A stretch of 64,000 nt of DNA from Paragonimus skrjabini miyazakii (GCA_014338405.1 JTDE01000245.1:215528-279527), one strand, 5' to 3'; shown: positions 1 to 13,014, counted from the first letter of the stretch. Numbers and translations: made by a program. Notes: generated from the sequence alone by a model not told the origin.

Positions 1-190
1 TGTTAATGGGGAACCGGTGCCAACGTAGAGGTAAAGGCCGAGTGGGAAACCACGGTTCCCCAATGAACTGAATGTCCGTGGTACAAGTCCCGGCGGTGGC
101 GATGATATGCACTACTGACGAGCTCTAATGAGAGCGAAACTCGAGTCTAGTGCTTCTTTTCTTTTTATTGTTGAAACTACCAGCCTACTT
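1..190 (+). mobile_element. Hammerhead-bearing SINE copy, best-preserved ribozyme
   Basis: Bases 1-100 are a diverged tRNA-like head. They align to the cleaner head at 48710-48780 through accacggtt, tgtccgtgg and agtcccgg blocks. Bases 109-153 are an intact hammerhead ribozyme (separate entry). After it comes a T-rich tail. The copy may extend left of the window. The head is more decayed than the ribozyme. Confidence 0.8.
109..153 (+). ncRNA. Type I hammerhead ribozyme, complete core
   Basis: In order: stem I 5' strand GCACTA (109-114); core CTGACGA (115-121); stem II GCTCT (122-126), loop AATG, AGAGC (131-135), fully paired; core GAAA (136-139); a minimal stem III ACTCGAGT (139-146) with a UCGA loop; GTC (145-147); stem I 3' strand TAGTGC (148-153), the exact complement of GCACTA. 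Every conserved position is present: C3 U4 G5 A6 N7 G8 A9, G12 A13 A14, A15.1-U16.1 and C17. Predicted self-cleavage is between 147 and 148. A two-base-pair palindromic stem III is typical of the hammerheads of schistosome Sm-alpha, Penelope-like elements and retrozymes, which tend to act as dimers. Activity is inferred, not shown. Confidence 0.9.
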
Positions 191-803
191 TTCGACCTCA
201 ACAAAAGGTTCGTTGGAAGGAGGATCTAATTCTTTTATCCATCTAATCATTTAGCAGATTTCGCTTTCGCTCTTGTAACCCAACAGAGTGTAGATGTACA
301 CTGAATTCAAATTATCCAACTTACACTTGATACGCTTTGAAATAAAACATGACAAAAAATAATCGTTTGCATTGAATGCTATTTCTTTCTCTCTACAAAG
401 ACAATAATCCGCTAACATCAGAAGGTGATATTTGTCAGAAGCTGTAATTCACCCACCTAGTTAATCAGTTGGAATGCAGAATAAAAATTGTTACCAGATT
501 GGACGATGATGTCAATTCACTCCCTTGAAAATGGTGATCAAAGTTTATTTAGATTACTGACGAGTAGACAGGGATTTGGTTGATTTAAAGTTTGACCGGC
601 AGTGCAACGTACAAACCTAAATCCAATATGGTTTAACCGTTTGGAGAAATGTTTACCGTTATGTGCATGAGACAAAAAGCACGACTGGCAACACTACTGT
701 TTCTACTATACTATCAGTTCATGTACAGCCGCAGTCATTCAAAGTACCGTTGTTTACTAAAAAATCTGAATGACCCTCATCGAACTGTTCACCATTCGCT
801 TAC

Positions 804-894
804 TTAAAAATCGAGCAAATCCAAAGTCACATAGCTTTACTTCATTGTTTTTGCTGATAAGGATGTTCTCCGGTTTGATATCGCGATGTATACA
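804..894 (-). CDS. CDKL kinase exon D: HRD catalytic loop and DFG motif
   Basis: This 91-nt exon follows the acceptor ggtttcacag and ends at TTTTTAA|gtaagc, in phase 1. It encodes CIHRDIKPENILISK, NNEVKLCDFGFAR and FL. The HRD aspartate (catalytic base), the lysine and asparagine of IKPEN, and the DFG aspartate (magnesium binding) are all intact, so the gene looks functional in this region. The next exon should begin with the activation loop and lies beyond the left edge. Confidence 0.95.
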
Positions 895-1754
895 CTGTGA
901 AACCGATAAAAAGAAGCCATTCGTAAAATAGTTAAACAAACACGGGGAAAACTATTGTATAAAGATTATTTATTAACGGTAATGTTGCAAATACACAGAG
1001 TTTAATTGTTACAATGTCGTCGACACTTAGGCATGATCACACGAAACTGTTAGGCAAAGTGGCGCTAACAGTGAGAGGGTTTAGGCGCACACAAATGATG
1101 TAACTATGTGATAAATTGTGAGGTACTGCCCATGTTCTATAAAACTTCTTTTGATGAAATATTGGTCAGAAGAAAAATGAGGCTAACAGTTTTTATCACA
1201 CACATTATTCCAGGTGGTATCATAACCATTTGTAAGAAATGCCAGATGCTTGTAGTTGCGCTGAAGAATGCTCTTTTCATGTATTGCGCTAGCTAGCAGA
1301 TCAGGTAATTTGTCGGTGTGATTCACCAACAATTACTGCTGTTTTGCCCTAATCCGTGATGGTCTTTTATTCAGTTCACGCGTTATTCAAAGCACTAGCA
1401 TTCATGTAGTGCTTTAACTTGTGCAGTCAGCATGACGATCGCGCATTGTGTGCATCAGAAGCGTTGATTTGTTGTTAAACCCCACAGCTATACTCGTAAT
1501 GACCATTTTTTCATAGGATTTCGGGTACAGTACATTCCGCTCGAACAGGTATGTGTTGTGAGCAATCGTTCAGCTTAAGAATTATTTCAGTGAGTTGGTA
1601 TTCATGAATTTCACCGAGTTGTGTGCTATGTGCAAACTGGTTTCAGCATTATCACTGCGTGAAATAGAGGTGTGTCCTAACAACAATCCTATTTAGCTTA
1701 TATTTGACCGCAATGCCAAAAATTAATTTTCAAAACTTAAAGGGTGATGTGGAG

Positions 1755-2640
1755 GTTGAATACCGCAAAGATTTTAGCTTGCTGAATATGTGACTGTTCA
1801 GCAGTGCGCATAGTTCTGTTTGCAGATGGTAGTGCGCTATTGCCACACAGCGTAAAGGAACTTCACAACTGGCTACGGCTTCGTGACGGTGGCATTCAAG
1901 TTTGTGTTGGATAACAACACAGGCTAGACATTTTCTTCCTGTCAGCCTTCCCCCGGCACAAGTTTTCTACCTATAACTGGAATCCCTATCGGTGGGTACA
2001 TTGTGGACAGCTTCACAGATTTCTGCTACTTGGGTAGCCATCCGTCGATTAATCTGTCCGTAGATCGCGAGTTGCAAGCTCTTGTGGTGAATACCAGCAC
2101 TGCATTTGGGTGTCTTGAGGAACGTGTCTGAAAGAACGGCAGCCCGGAAATGAAAAACAAGCTTCTGGTCTACAGCTCAATAGTATTGTGCGGCAGTTAA
2201 ACTTGAACCTTGCGTCAGCGGAATATACGATATCCCAGCCGGTTTTTGAGCAATGCACAGGACGCATCACTAGTATTTGACAGGTATTTGGTTCTAAACA
2301 GTCGGATACTTCGGCGAACAGACATGAAACTGTGTTGACGCTCAATCAGCTCCGTTGGCCAATATACGTCCGTGTGAGGGAAGACGAGTGAGTTTTGTTG
2401 CAGCTGCCGTACGATCAACTGAAAGCAGGTAGCTGAAATTCTGATGGCCAACACTTGTAACACCGGGATGTATCCAAGTGTCTATCATGCTGTAGCATTG
2501 ACTTTGGGCCTTGAGAAGACAGTCTTTAACCGGTCCGCTTGGAAGAATGCAATGTGGATGGGCAAACAACGATTCACTGTGCGACATTTGAGCGGTCATT
2601 AATTCAAGCGCACGGTAAGCGGAAGAATTGTAGATGTAAT
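1755..2640 (+). pseudogene. Decayed LINE (non-LTR) reverse-transcriptase C-terminal region
   Basis: Plus-strand translation in shifting frames gives IVLFADGSALL (FADG at 1819-1830, a decayed F/YADD catalytic motif). Next come GIPIGGYIVDSF and YLGS (about 1990-2038), then LSVDRELQALVV and TAFGCLEERV (to about 2126). There W is replaced by TGA before KNGSPEMKNKLLVY. Later LNQLRWPIYV appears near 2340. This matches the order ...FADD...VDSFTYLGS...LDREI...AFGRLRERVW...KLKVY...QLRW...HV in RTE/CR1-like LINEs. Frameshifts and stops show it is dead. It lies antisense inside the CDKL intron. Confidence 0.75.
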
Positions 2641-5600
2641 AGGTCGTGGTGACATGATTATACGGTATCGCGATGAGTATGAAATCGAATGTGCTGACCG
2701 TTTAGGATTAGCATGTCATCGACATACGCATAGTAGTTTGTCAGAGGTGATATGAGTAAGCTAGCTAAAAATATTTGATGTTTGATGAACCACTCGTACT
2801 CCTATCCAAAAACTGGGCCATGATAATCTTCTATTTTTTCTTTTCTTCGGCTTTGTTGGTGCCCTGTATGGTGAATATCTTCTTTGTTCTGTCGTTCTAC
2901 TTCAAATTAATACCTTCTTTTTTTCCCCGAACCAGGCTGTAATGATACATAATCTTATAATGAACAGTATCTTGTCCTATATGTTCAATCTCTTACTTTT
3001 CACCTTGGATCTCACCACTGAAAACTCTCAATCTTTTTGTTTCAGAGAGATGAGAGTTGAATTTTCATACTAGTCTGGCAAACCAGCAATGGCCGGTTGG
3101 ATGGTAAAGGTTTCCACTCAAACGCCTCTTGATCTTATTCCTTCGGGCTTACACTGGAGTTATGGTGGGTAAGTGAGACCACAATTGGCACAACGCAAGC
3201 AACTTGTAGCGGGTGTTACCAGCAGGCATCCTGGGTTTTGATCGTTGTGATAGGCTAATCCGAAGCGGATGCTGTCGAGTGTTGTGGCACTACTCAACAG
3301 TTGCTCTGATTGAAAGCGTATACATTCAGTGCGTGAAGTCTACCTGTGGAATTATATTGACAAGTATGTGATTACGTTTTTTAAGGTACGTTTAGAGAAA
3401 GAACCTGCGTTAATTCGGGTTTATACTGGATACGTGGTGTGTGAGTAGAAACACAGGTGATATAGCGCAAGCCACTTTTATAATGTGTTGTGCGCAGGCG
3501 TCCTTTGGCTTCCGTCACTGTAAGAGGTTTGTCCCAAACAGATGCCGCCAATCGACACACGTTGTAAGAGTTGACTTTATCATGAACATGTCAACTTGGA
3601 AAGCTGTTGCTGTCATATAGACATGTCTTAATCGCTTATGGTCGTATTAATCAGGTAAACGATAAACGGTACTTTTATAGGGTTTACCTATTATCTAGGT
3701 TTGACTTTGTGTATATAATGTTTCAAAAGTAGTCTAAGCAAATGCTATTCGGAAATGTACATCAACTAAAATGTTACATTGAATCTGTTAAAGCTTGTCT
3801 GGTACGATTATATTTCTTTGTTTGGTATGATGCGGAACGATGAATCCAGTGAAGCATGTTTGGTTGGGTTGTAGAAAGCCGATTCTAAATTTGCCCATAT
3901 TTGTCCTTGCTACATGCAATAAACAATCATGATGGATTCTGTACCATAATTGCAAATAAAATGTTTATTTTCTTCTTTTTTTGTAACCATCATTGTCTAT
4001 CTATTAATGCTGACCTTCTTGGTATTGTTTTACACGTTCTCATCTTCATCTGCACCAGATTGTTTTAATGAGCTTATTTCCCGCTGACTGGTGGCTATTT
4101 TAGGATTCGTGTTTGGTTACTCCATTCTGAACACCTTTCTGCTGGATAATATATGTATCCGATTAAGTCACATTAATGGTGAGATAACACCTTTATTGTA
4201 ATTTTATCAGACATTAGCATATAAATTCTAATCCTTTCGATCGCCTTTTCTGACCATTTTGGACTTCCAGGATACACCCGTTAACCCGACCGTCTGAATA
4301 AACGTTATTGAAATTGTCGGGTGCGCATTACTGTGTGCATTATTCTAAGTCGCTGGGAGTAATTTGAGAGGTAAGTTTATTTGTCCCAGGAGGTCTAAAC
4401 CCTTCATGATTTCAGACTAGCCCGTACACTTGGCGCTTTAAATAGGCGATAGACAACTTTTATCAAACGGTGCACGTTAACAAAAATAAAACCTGATCCA
4501 ATAACCGTAGACGACAAAATTTGTAAGAAGCCTCTGATTGGTTGACCATCCAGTTAATTTTCTCCTTATTATTCACAGGACTGTTTTCCATAAACTGAAA
4601 GACACTCAGTGAGCTTAAAATACAAGAAACCTATCCATTTCTTCCCACAGTTTGTTCACATGACCAAAAAACGTTTGGCGTTTTATTTATGTCTATTAGT
4701 CACGCCTAGTTAGCGAGAACACATAATATGCCCATTGATGGCGTGATGTTTGTTGCTAAGCAACTCAACTGTCAGACTGTTTACTAGGCAATATGGAGAG
4801 TCATTTTTAGTGAACGAATGATTTCCCGTAATTTTGGTTGACACCCTTTTTGGTTTACGAGAACACGTAGTGCACATTCTGCATCGTTATAACATTCTGA
4901 ATTCACTGTAATTTAATGCAAGGTATACACATCCGAATCGACTTGTTTTTAGCTTATTTTACAGCAGCCTAACGTGTACAGCTGTAATGCCAGTCTATTG
5001 GCACAATTTGTAACAGGTGAATCCATAGTGGTAACAGACCCGTTTCTAACTAGTGATTGCGTGAACAGCGCTCATGCTAACCGATCCAAGACAGACCTAA
5101 CCTGGCAATTTCTCTCTCTCTCTCTTCGATTACAACTTCATCGTGGTCATGTTTTCATCTAATGTGTCCAGTATCTCATACGCAAATGTTCCTCGCCTAT
5201 ATTTATGCATAATATCAGAAATTTAAAAAATTAAATCGACCTATTAAGTAAACTAGTCAAACTGGTGGTTATAGAAAAACTTACATATTTCATAGCCATA
5301 TACAAGTCGTTCGAATAGCTGCATCTTAAGCAATTCATTTGATATGATGTGTCGACAAATATGCGATCACTCAGTCACTCATAAGGCGTTCAATTGAATG
5401 AATGTTCGGATTTGTTTGATGTTGTAGTTCTTGTTGAATTTGTTTGTTTCAGTCACTCTACTCTTGATATTATCAGATTACAGTCATTCGTTAGCCTCTG
5501 ATCAATCCAAATGAGACCACATCACAAAGACAGCGGTCATTGTCATTTTTCTCGTACCCATTAGTAATCTGAAATATTATTCATGACTTATTGAACTTGG

Positions 5601-5764
5601 AGAATTCGGCCTGACTCGGAAGTATTAATCAGAGGGATATTGCACGAAGTCAACAGGTAAGGACTACGTCTTTTGGTGAGTAGACAAAATAATATGATCA
5701 TTACTCATAACTAAAAAAAAGTTTACGTTTTGTTTACTATACGTTGATCATATTTAATTGGAGT

Positions 5765-5900
5765 TTGTTTGTGCAATCGTTAATATGGTTGCCTCCAGAA
5801 AGTGTGATCCGAGTTCACTTTCTGATTGTAGTAACAGTAGGAGCTACTGATATGTTTTAATAGTAGCAAAACTCTATTCTGGTGGTTATTTTCAAAAAAC
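5765..5900 (+). mobile_element. Decayed hammerhead-SINE copy
   Basis: The run ggttgcctccagaaagtgtg followed by ccgagttc matches the tRNA-like head of the family. About 60 bases later, agctactgata...aatagtagcaaaactct is the mutated hammerhead: the GA after CTGAT is lost and GAAA has become CAAAA. Non-functional remnant. Confidence 0.55.
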
Positions 5901-7578
5901 CATTGTTGAACAGACACTCGGAATAGAAAAGTTGCGATCAGTCGTGAGTGATATTCCACTCGAGCTCAACCGAAAATCTGACACTTAATACTCGGATTAT
6001 CAACAGCACAATCAAAAAGATGTGCATACAATTATCCAAATTAATCACATGAGTTGTCCTATCATTAACGTAACTTGAACGTTTGTTTGATAGGTAAGAG
6101 GTTTTCAACAGATTGTCAAGATAAACCAGATATCAATTCAACTCAAGTAGCTGAACATGTTTGAGGAAACCAGAATGCAAGCGCCAAAACCAGTATGCTT
6201 TTTTCTTGTCTCCCATGTGAACCTACATTCTATCGCTTACCACTTCGTATGATGCATATTTTCGTAAGGTGAAATTCTGCAACGAATTAATCCCGATTTT
6301 CGAGTTCTATTACTCTGGTCTTTCCTTCGATTATTTTATTTTATAAACTATTGTGGACGTCGCTATGACGAATGCTCTTATTACACGAACTGTGAGTAGT
6401 TAAGCGTGACTGTCCATGTATTGCTGACAGGATTCTGCTACTGGTTCAGATCCACCCAAAATCCATAGCTTTTGCAACCCAATCTCCTTAAACGCACTGT
6501 CTGTAAGTGTACTAGTGACAATAATTATAGCGAAGTAAAAATTGACACCAAATATTTAATTAATGCATACCTGCGCTTGAAAGTTCTAATGAAAACCTTG
6601 CTACCCATTCTTATTACATGACCTAAAATATTTGGTTTGATCTGCCACCCGAAATTTAGCTAGTTATGTTCTAACATGTCACATTGATTGAACTTAATTT
6701 GTTACTAGAATAACCAGCATTAAACCAATAAGGGACATCACGAGTCTTTGTGAAATGAATTTGCACAATGCCTCCTCGGGATTTCTGTTCAGTGGTAAAA
6801 TAACTTTCATTCTAGGAAATTTTTCACTTTGTCCCAGTGAAGAAGGGTCTTCATGACACCACTAACCATTAACCTTAGTGCACTTGTACTGGTCACGTGA
6901 CCTATGCCTGTTGTAGAAAAGTAAACCTTTCACACGTTTTAAGAGGTGCGTAAGTGTTAATCTGGTTATAGTTGTAACCTGAATGGAAAACAATGCAAAC
7001 CCATGCCCAGTGAGCTGTAATCAGTCACATGATCCAACTAATGTTTCCTAATCCCTCTAATTAACTTGGTAACGATTCGTTTTAACAGACCCGTTAAGCA
7101 ACAAACGTTGTCATCACGATTATCTCGTGACTGCCTTAGGAAAATTATCTAATTTACACGGCTACATGCAAAACAAACATAGGACACTTGGTAATAAAAT
7201 GGAATAGAATAGATACATTTTCAAACAGATTGCCCTGAACACTAAGATAACCCTGCTCCTATGGATTAAACGGATACAAAATCTATGTTTGTGTTGAACT
7301 TAGGTTACGTAACATGTGATGTCCGGCTGCTTGGAAACTCCCACTCTGTACACGACGGCGCATTGAAAGTATGCCAGAGGACGATGAACTGAGAAACTGA
7401 AACATTGCGCAGAGCTCCATCGAAATTAAAACTGCGTGAACCTGATGGATCAGAAAAGCTATCCAAAATGTACATGTGCATCGCACAGATATACTTTCTT
7501 AATCTCCAGCCGTTTCAGTAAACTAGTGTTTTCGTTCACAGGAGACGACCGAGTGTTGGAGTACTGAGTGATTCACAC

Positions 7579-7668
7579 ATGTTCCAGACTGTAACCAATA
7601 GTATTTACCAGTTCACTTGCAGTTGCGGTGGCACATCCATTGGCAGAACGAACCGAAGCTTAAAATAG
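7579..7668 (+). pseudogene. Penelope-like element GIY-YIG endonuclease remnant
   Basis: The frame reads SIYQFTCSCGGTSIGRTNRS and then stops at TAG (7666-7668). It aligns to CIYQFSCNCGESYIGRTDRS in the longer copy at 47155. The YIG tyrosine is replaced by serine and no downstream endonuclease sequence was found, so this is a short dead fragment. Penelope-like elements are retroelements with a C-terminal GIY-YIG nuclease. Confidence 0.7.
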
Positions 7669-9973
7669 AAGAAGGTGGAGCAAATCTCCAAATGACTAAT
7701 ACAAACAGTTACTCAGTACTGGTCAGCATACGAACACAAGAGCAGATATTTGGTATCTTCAGTCGCGAAACAGATGATAGCGACAGGTTACCTGGAGGAC
7801 CCCGTCACTTCACTTATGGTCCTATTACGCGACCGCAACATTTGGTTGTTGGCGTTCCCCCGGCATTGATAATCAAACGTTCCACACTGGCCTTCTGTTG
7901 GCAAAACTGATACAATCAATTTCGTTACCGTCGCAGCGAATTCGTTTACCCAACCCTGGTTGCACTGATGTGACATTCGTTCACGTCATTGTTCTATCCG
8001 CATGCTTTAAAGCTTTATGACCGTATGTTTTACGCAATGAGCTGATGAGAATATACGAAATGCTTGCACCTCGCACTCTGTCTTCTTGCCGTTTTGATGA
8101 ACTGGATAAAGGGAACTTAATGTTCAAAATAGTATTTATGTCCACAGTTTAGAAAGTGGTCGAGGATGCATGTTCGTTACTAACTGGTTACGTATTACTT
8201 ACTCACCAACTGTAATAAGTATTTAGTTATTACTAGTTACTCATAATTATTACTCACCCCTGATGCTCACCAATGTGTTTAACACAGTTCAACACTGTGT
8301 GTCACTACAATCTTGTCCCTTCATGTGTTCAACATCATATTGCAGATTAAGGTTACCAGTTTATTTCTGTCCCACTATAGCAATGGTTACATAAACCAAG
8401 AGAACCAGTGTAAACTGTTACATGGTTAAAGAACCGAATCAGGTTTACTGATTCCTGTGGGAGCTTCATTCATCCGTAGAACACGATACATGTGCTTCAG
8501 CAATAATGTGTTCTTGAGTGACAATCGGCAGTCTAGCAGCTCTAATCAATCTAATTTTATCCCACTTCCTATGATCACCTTATATGGTTGAAATATCATC
8601 ATCATCATCATAAACAATATGCTTTAATAATGCCAATGATTTTGTTTTAAAAACAAACTATTCTGTTTTAAATCAATAATATTTCAATGTTGATTGTCTG
8701 GCTTATAACCCGTCTAAGATTTCTGTCAGCAACTCTTGACGTAGCACCCTGAGTTACATAATCAGCACATACTTAGTCACAGACACTCAGTACTCCATCA
8801 TCTATACCTTACTTTATACAATAGTATTCGGTGTTATGTCCATATCAATGCCGTTTTCATGAACAACAAAAGACTTATTGTTCATATAATACATTAAAAA
8901 ACATATTCCACGTCACTTTTAAGCAGATAAACGTTTTCCTAAACTCCGCTTGGTTCTATTGTTTTTACTTTGTTTACGGTTGACTTCGAATAAATGATCC
9001 TAAATTCTTAAAAAGAACTTTACGTCTCCATGCAACATGTCTGCACCTTACTAGTGTATTATTTAAGTTTCGTTCGACGATGTATAGACACTTCATTCAT
9101 AAAACTTTCGAATGCACGAATGATTCTGTATTTCTGGAAACATGTCAATCTCTATCGATAGGAAGTAACATACACAGAGTACAGCATGTTGACAACCGGA
9201 CATGCAACTCTGTGTTGATTTTCCCCGATTTCAAAAGTTTGGTGAATACTGAATCTGGCTCTTTAGAGCTCTTTGACTACACAGACTTATAGTAGAATTA
9301 AAATTTCCGTCATATGTTGACACTTTAATGAGCTCAGAGTCTCCCGGACCTATTCTCAGTTCATCTAATATCACTCACCTCATTTATTCTCATCAGTGAT
9401 AAACCTCACACAATTTTTTCAGGTGACACTTCACTTTTCACAGTGTTTGACTTGAGCTGAAAATAATGACTGAACTATCTACTACGTTAACAACCATGCA
9501 CAAAATAGGGTGATAAAATGTTACGTTCTTATCAGTAGCTATGGTTTTGCCAAACTCCGTTCTATATTGTTTTTGAACAAAACCTAGCAAAAGTTATCGT
9601 ATTCTTAAAATACTAGCTTTTGAAATATTATCGAACTCATGGTCAATCTGACGGGTATTGTGCTGAAAAATGAAACCATGAATGAATAAAACTTTTTTTC
9701 CGTCTGATATTCAGTACGTCACGTCCTCATGAAAACCAGTGAGGTTTTAGTTGTTGTTCTATTAATACTACTTGGGTAGATTTATTAAATACATTTCAAA
9801 TCAAACCGTAAAAAATATACCGACTCATTGATTGATATGTCATCATAATAGTTAGCTCTTTACCCGTCCGATTCTAGAAGATTCACCCTCACATGATCTC
9901 AGTACGATTTTGTCAACGCGTAATCGATTGGTCATTATGAGTTATGGGAACAAAAAGAGTAAATTACACTCAC

Positions 9974-10046
9974 ATTGGATTGATGACAAAAATCAGTTGC
10001 CAGCAAAATTTGCCAAGTGATTTTTTTGATCCTTTTCTTGTCCAAC
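9974..10046 (-). CDS. CDKL kinase exon C: ITWQ helix before the catalytic loop
   Basis: This is a short 73-nt exon between cttgtag|GTTGG and TCCAAT|gtgagt. Its first base completes the arginine codon of exon B. It then encodes LDKKRIKKITWQ and ILLATDFCHQSN. It matches the CDKL helix-E segment (family form ITWQTLQAVNFCHKHN) in both length and position. The G-[VI]-P turn seen in most CDKL proteins just before this helix is replaced by R-L-D. The exon ends in phase 0 and joins directly to CIHRD in exon D. Confidence 0.88.
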
Positions 10047-12892
10047 CTACAAGTAGTTAAGCATATAAACATTACGAGAAAGCTAAATAGGCTGATTTAT
10101 TACGTGTTATTTGAAAATTATCTCCTTCATGTTCGTCAGCATTTTCACATATTCACATTCATTTACATTTATAATGTTCATAAGTTCAAAATAATTGAAA
10201 ACTATAGACACTCCGGTTTGTAAAACCGAAGCATTTTATGCCATAACTTGTCATCAGCTTTGCCTAGGGTTGTCAGATGATCAAACAACGAATTAATGAT
10301 TCATACATCAAGTTACATTACAGTAAATCCGTTTAAATGCTGCAACACAAAAATCTTCCTTCAATCTGTACACTACATTCTTTACACAACTGTCCTTAAA
10401 CACAAAAACAATGGGGATGAATCTAGACACATGTATATATGATAAAAAGTATACTGCAAATTTGAAAAATGAACGTTATATTCGGTTGAAACATATTTGT
10501 TAGCAAACAACACCAAGTACGTTAACTAGGATTTAAGTAAAAATGTATATCTGATTTAATTCAACAATATAAATTTGGTCATTTAAATGAATATCAATCC
10601 CAAACCTTGTGAAGGCATTGTTTTTGTGTGCTAAAATGTTCCGATTATTCATCAAATGGTTTCTTTAGAATGATCGTCTATTTTCTAAATGGTGCTTAGT
10701 CTCACTTCTGAAAAGAACACCATATCAAAGACTGCTCCAATTGCCGTAATGTTCTTTATATTACAGTCTGTGTTTGATAAATGCTTCGGTCATCATATCT
10801 GTGAGCATCACCTTTCTTTACGTTAGATGTCGAGAATAGGATTAGGTTTTTGGTGTAGCAGTACAACTTTCGATGCTACATCACGAGATTCAGTTGTACA
10901 TATGTTTAGGTTCATTCCCAATTAACTCCCCATATCCGGGGAGTTCCAGACTATCAAAGACTAAGGGAGTCAACCACTGTGATAGGAGATAAGGATTTAG
11001 ACAATTAAAAAAATATAGTATTTTTAGTTTCAATGCAGGTAACACGAAATGAGGTGACCTGGGCACAAGCCAATCTGCGACAACATCATTCATTCGGACC
11101 ATCTGTTTTTTTCTACCTAGTAACTTTATATGTTAAGAGTAATGACTTTCGGCTGCTTTTCGGAATTTCTTCCTGTTACATTTTTTCTTTTTCCAGGAAC
11201 ACTGATTTCAGAATAATTTTAAGAAGAGATATTGGAGCATATCGGGTAAATCACAAGGCTTCTATGATCGTGAAACTGATAAGAATCTTAACGCTATGTA
11301 CTGAAGGATATTTTCCTTCTCACATGAGCAAACTGAGCCAGTTATAACTCATTTGGTTCAATCACTGCTGTGGTAAATTTATATACGGTGTCTATCGCAA
11401 AGCCATTGATTGAGGTCATTTGGTCAGCAGTAGAGTTGATAGAACTCCTCTGTAGACAACTGAGCAGCTTTTACATCATTCACAGTCATCAAACCGACGT
11501 GATCAGATATGATGATATGGTTTCGCTGCCGATCTGGGCTAACTTGAGCACGATCAGAGGCATTATTCTATTCTGGTGTTTTCTTTCGAAGTTGGCTGGC
11601 CAAACTGTCCATTAAAATACGAAATTTATGACCGGTTGTAAGTACAGATCGACTTATTTCAATTATACCTGCCGAATGCATATACGCATTTCACATAATG
11701 CCTTATTGCGGACAATATTCACTTATTCTATGACCCAATAAGCGAGAACCTTCTCTTACACTAGCTAATCTCTTGTGGAACCCTATCCCTACCATTTCAA
11801 TCTGCGTGATACCTAAAGGCAGAAAAGATACTTGCCGAAGAATGTGAAATCACCTAGAACTCTAAAAACCTTTTTGAACTTCGACATTTCTTGGTAAATA
11901 AGTAGTAATCAAATTTTTTTGAATAATTCCAGTTACGGACAACTTGAATCATTTAACCGTAAGGTCTGAATAAAAAAGGCATCGATTTCGACACTGAACT
12001 ACACTCGAAGGTAATCCGGGAGCTTGTGCATTTTCGGCGTAATCTTTTGCTGGCAGTTTTATAGACCATAGAACGCTGTGTAATACTTCCCAGTCTGGAT
12101 TCTTCATTTCTATTGATAAATAAATAGTTCCAATAAGAGGGCATTTGGCTCTACCGAGTTTAGTAAAAGTGGGACCAGTAGGATAGTTTATCTGTGTGTG
12201 AACCGTCCAATCGTTTTTGATTAGTAGTTAAATTATACAAACCGAAAATTCAAGAGACGTCAGTCTTACAGTAAACGTTCCCTCAAACATGGAAGACGGT
12301 AGTGCTGATCAAAATTAAGGCTCGCAACATTCAGTCTTGCTTAAACTAACTTCAAATGATTGAGTAAAACGGCAACAGCAAACGTACAATATTTCACATT
12401 ACCTCTAAAGCCATGTACTTGGTTGATGTACTGATTTGTTAGTTACCGATCTCTATTACAGTTGAGAACTACTAACCAATTTAAGGTGTTTTACAACTTA
12501 ATACTTCCAAGTGGGTAACTAAAAAGAATAGTTATCCTGTGCAGAAGAAACTCAGTGCCGGATATGTGCTTCAAGATCTTTATGTCTGATATCCACTACC
12601 GGTTTCTTTGGTCGTTATAGTAACCAAGTAATATCTAAATGCCAATTCAGATCAGGTTCCTTTTGATGTTGTATGAACGCTTTGCAACTCAGATTTAGGA
12701 TTCTGCATCGTTAGTGAATATACAGGATGAGGAGATCACTCATTGGCTTCGTGAAGCCAAACTAACAATGTTGAACTCGTTTAATTCAAGTCTCCAGCCT
12801 GCCACAAAACGTTTTCCGTCTTTTCGTCAATTGCTAAAATCTGACTTGAGATCACCTGATAAAAAAATAATTCAAAACTGCGGATTGCTCAC
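10047..12892 (-). other. CDKL intron B-C (2.8 kb)
   Basis: AT-rich intron. It contains stop-free runs up to about 100 codons on the plus strand (11033-11347, 11370-11615), but none has a recognisable domain or convincing codon pattern. No repeat copy was recognised in it. Confidence 0.75.
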
Positions 12893-13014
12893 CTTCGTGG
12901 TCGTTTTTCCATCTCGTTTAAAAGGGTATTATCGATGTATTGGAAGACTAAATTCAGACGCTTCTTTTTCCGAAAAACTTCAATCAGATTAACCAAATTT
13001 GGATGTTTAAGACG
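12893..13014 (-). CDS. CDKL kinase exon B: LKHPNLVNLIEVF and hinge
   Basis: This is a 122-nt exon between ttccag|CGT and AAG|gtgagc. It encodes RLKHPNLVNLIEVFRKKKRL then NLVFQYIDNTLLNEMEKRPR, and joins exon A in phase 0 to give ...REIRMLK-RLKHPNLV.... In CDKL1/4 the equivalent segment is LKHPNLVNLIEVFRRKRRLHLVFEY, so identity is very high up to the hinge. The hinge reads VFQYID rather than the usual VFEYCD. It ends in phase 2. The plus-strand open frame over this position is only its antisense shadow. Confidence 0.92.

Larger units (their letters stand above)
895..9973 (-). other. CDKL intron C-D (9.1 kb)
   Basis: This is the longest visible intron. It holds a decayed LINE reverse-transcriptase tail on the plus strand (about 1755-2640), a decayed hammerhead-SINE copy (about 5765-5900) and a small Penelope endonuclease remnant (7579-7668). 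It also holds a CT-rich tract near 5110-5125 and an ATC microsatellite near 8597-8613. The rest (2640-5760, 5900-7570 and 7670-9970) is AT-rich DNA in which I see no gene. Confidence 0.8.

Noticed and set aside
12714..12992. 92-codon plus-strand open frame
   Set aside because: Antisense shadow overlapping CDKL exon B.
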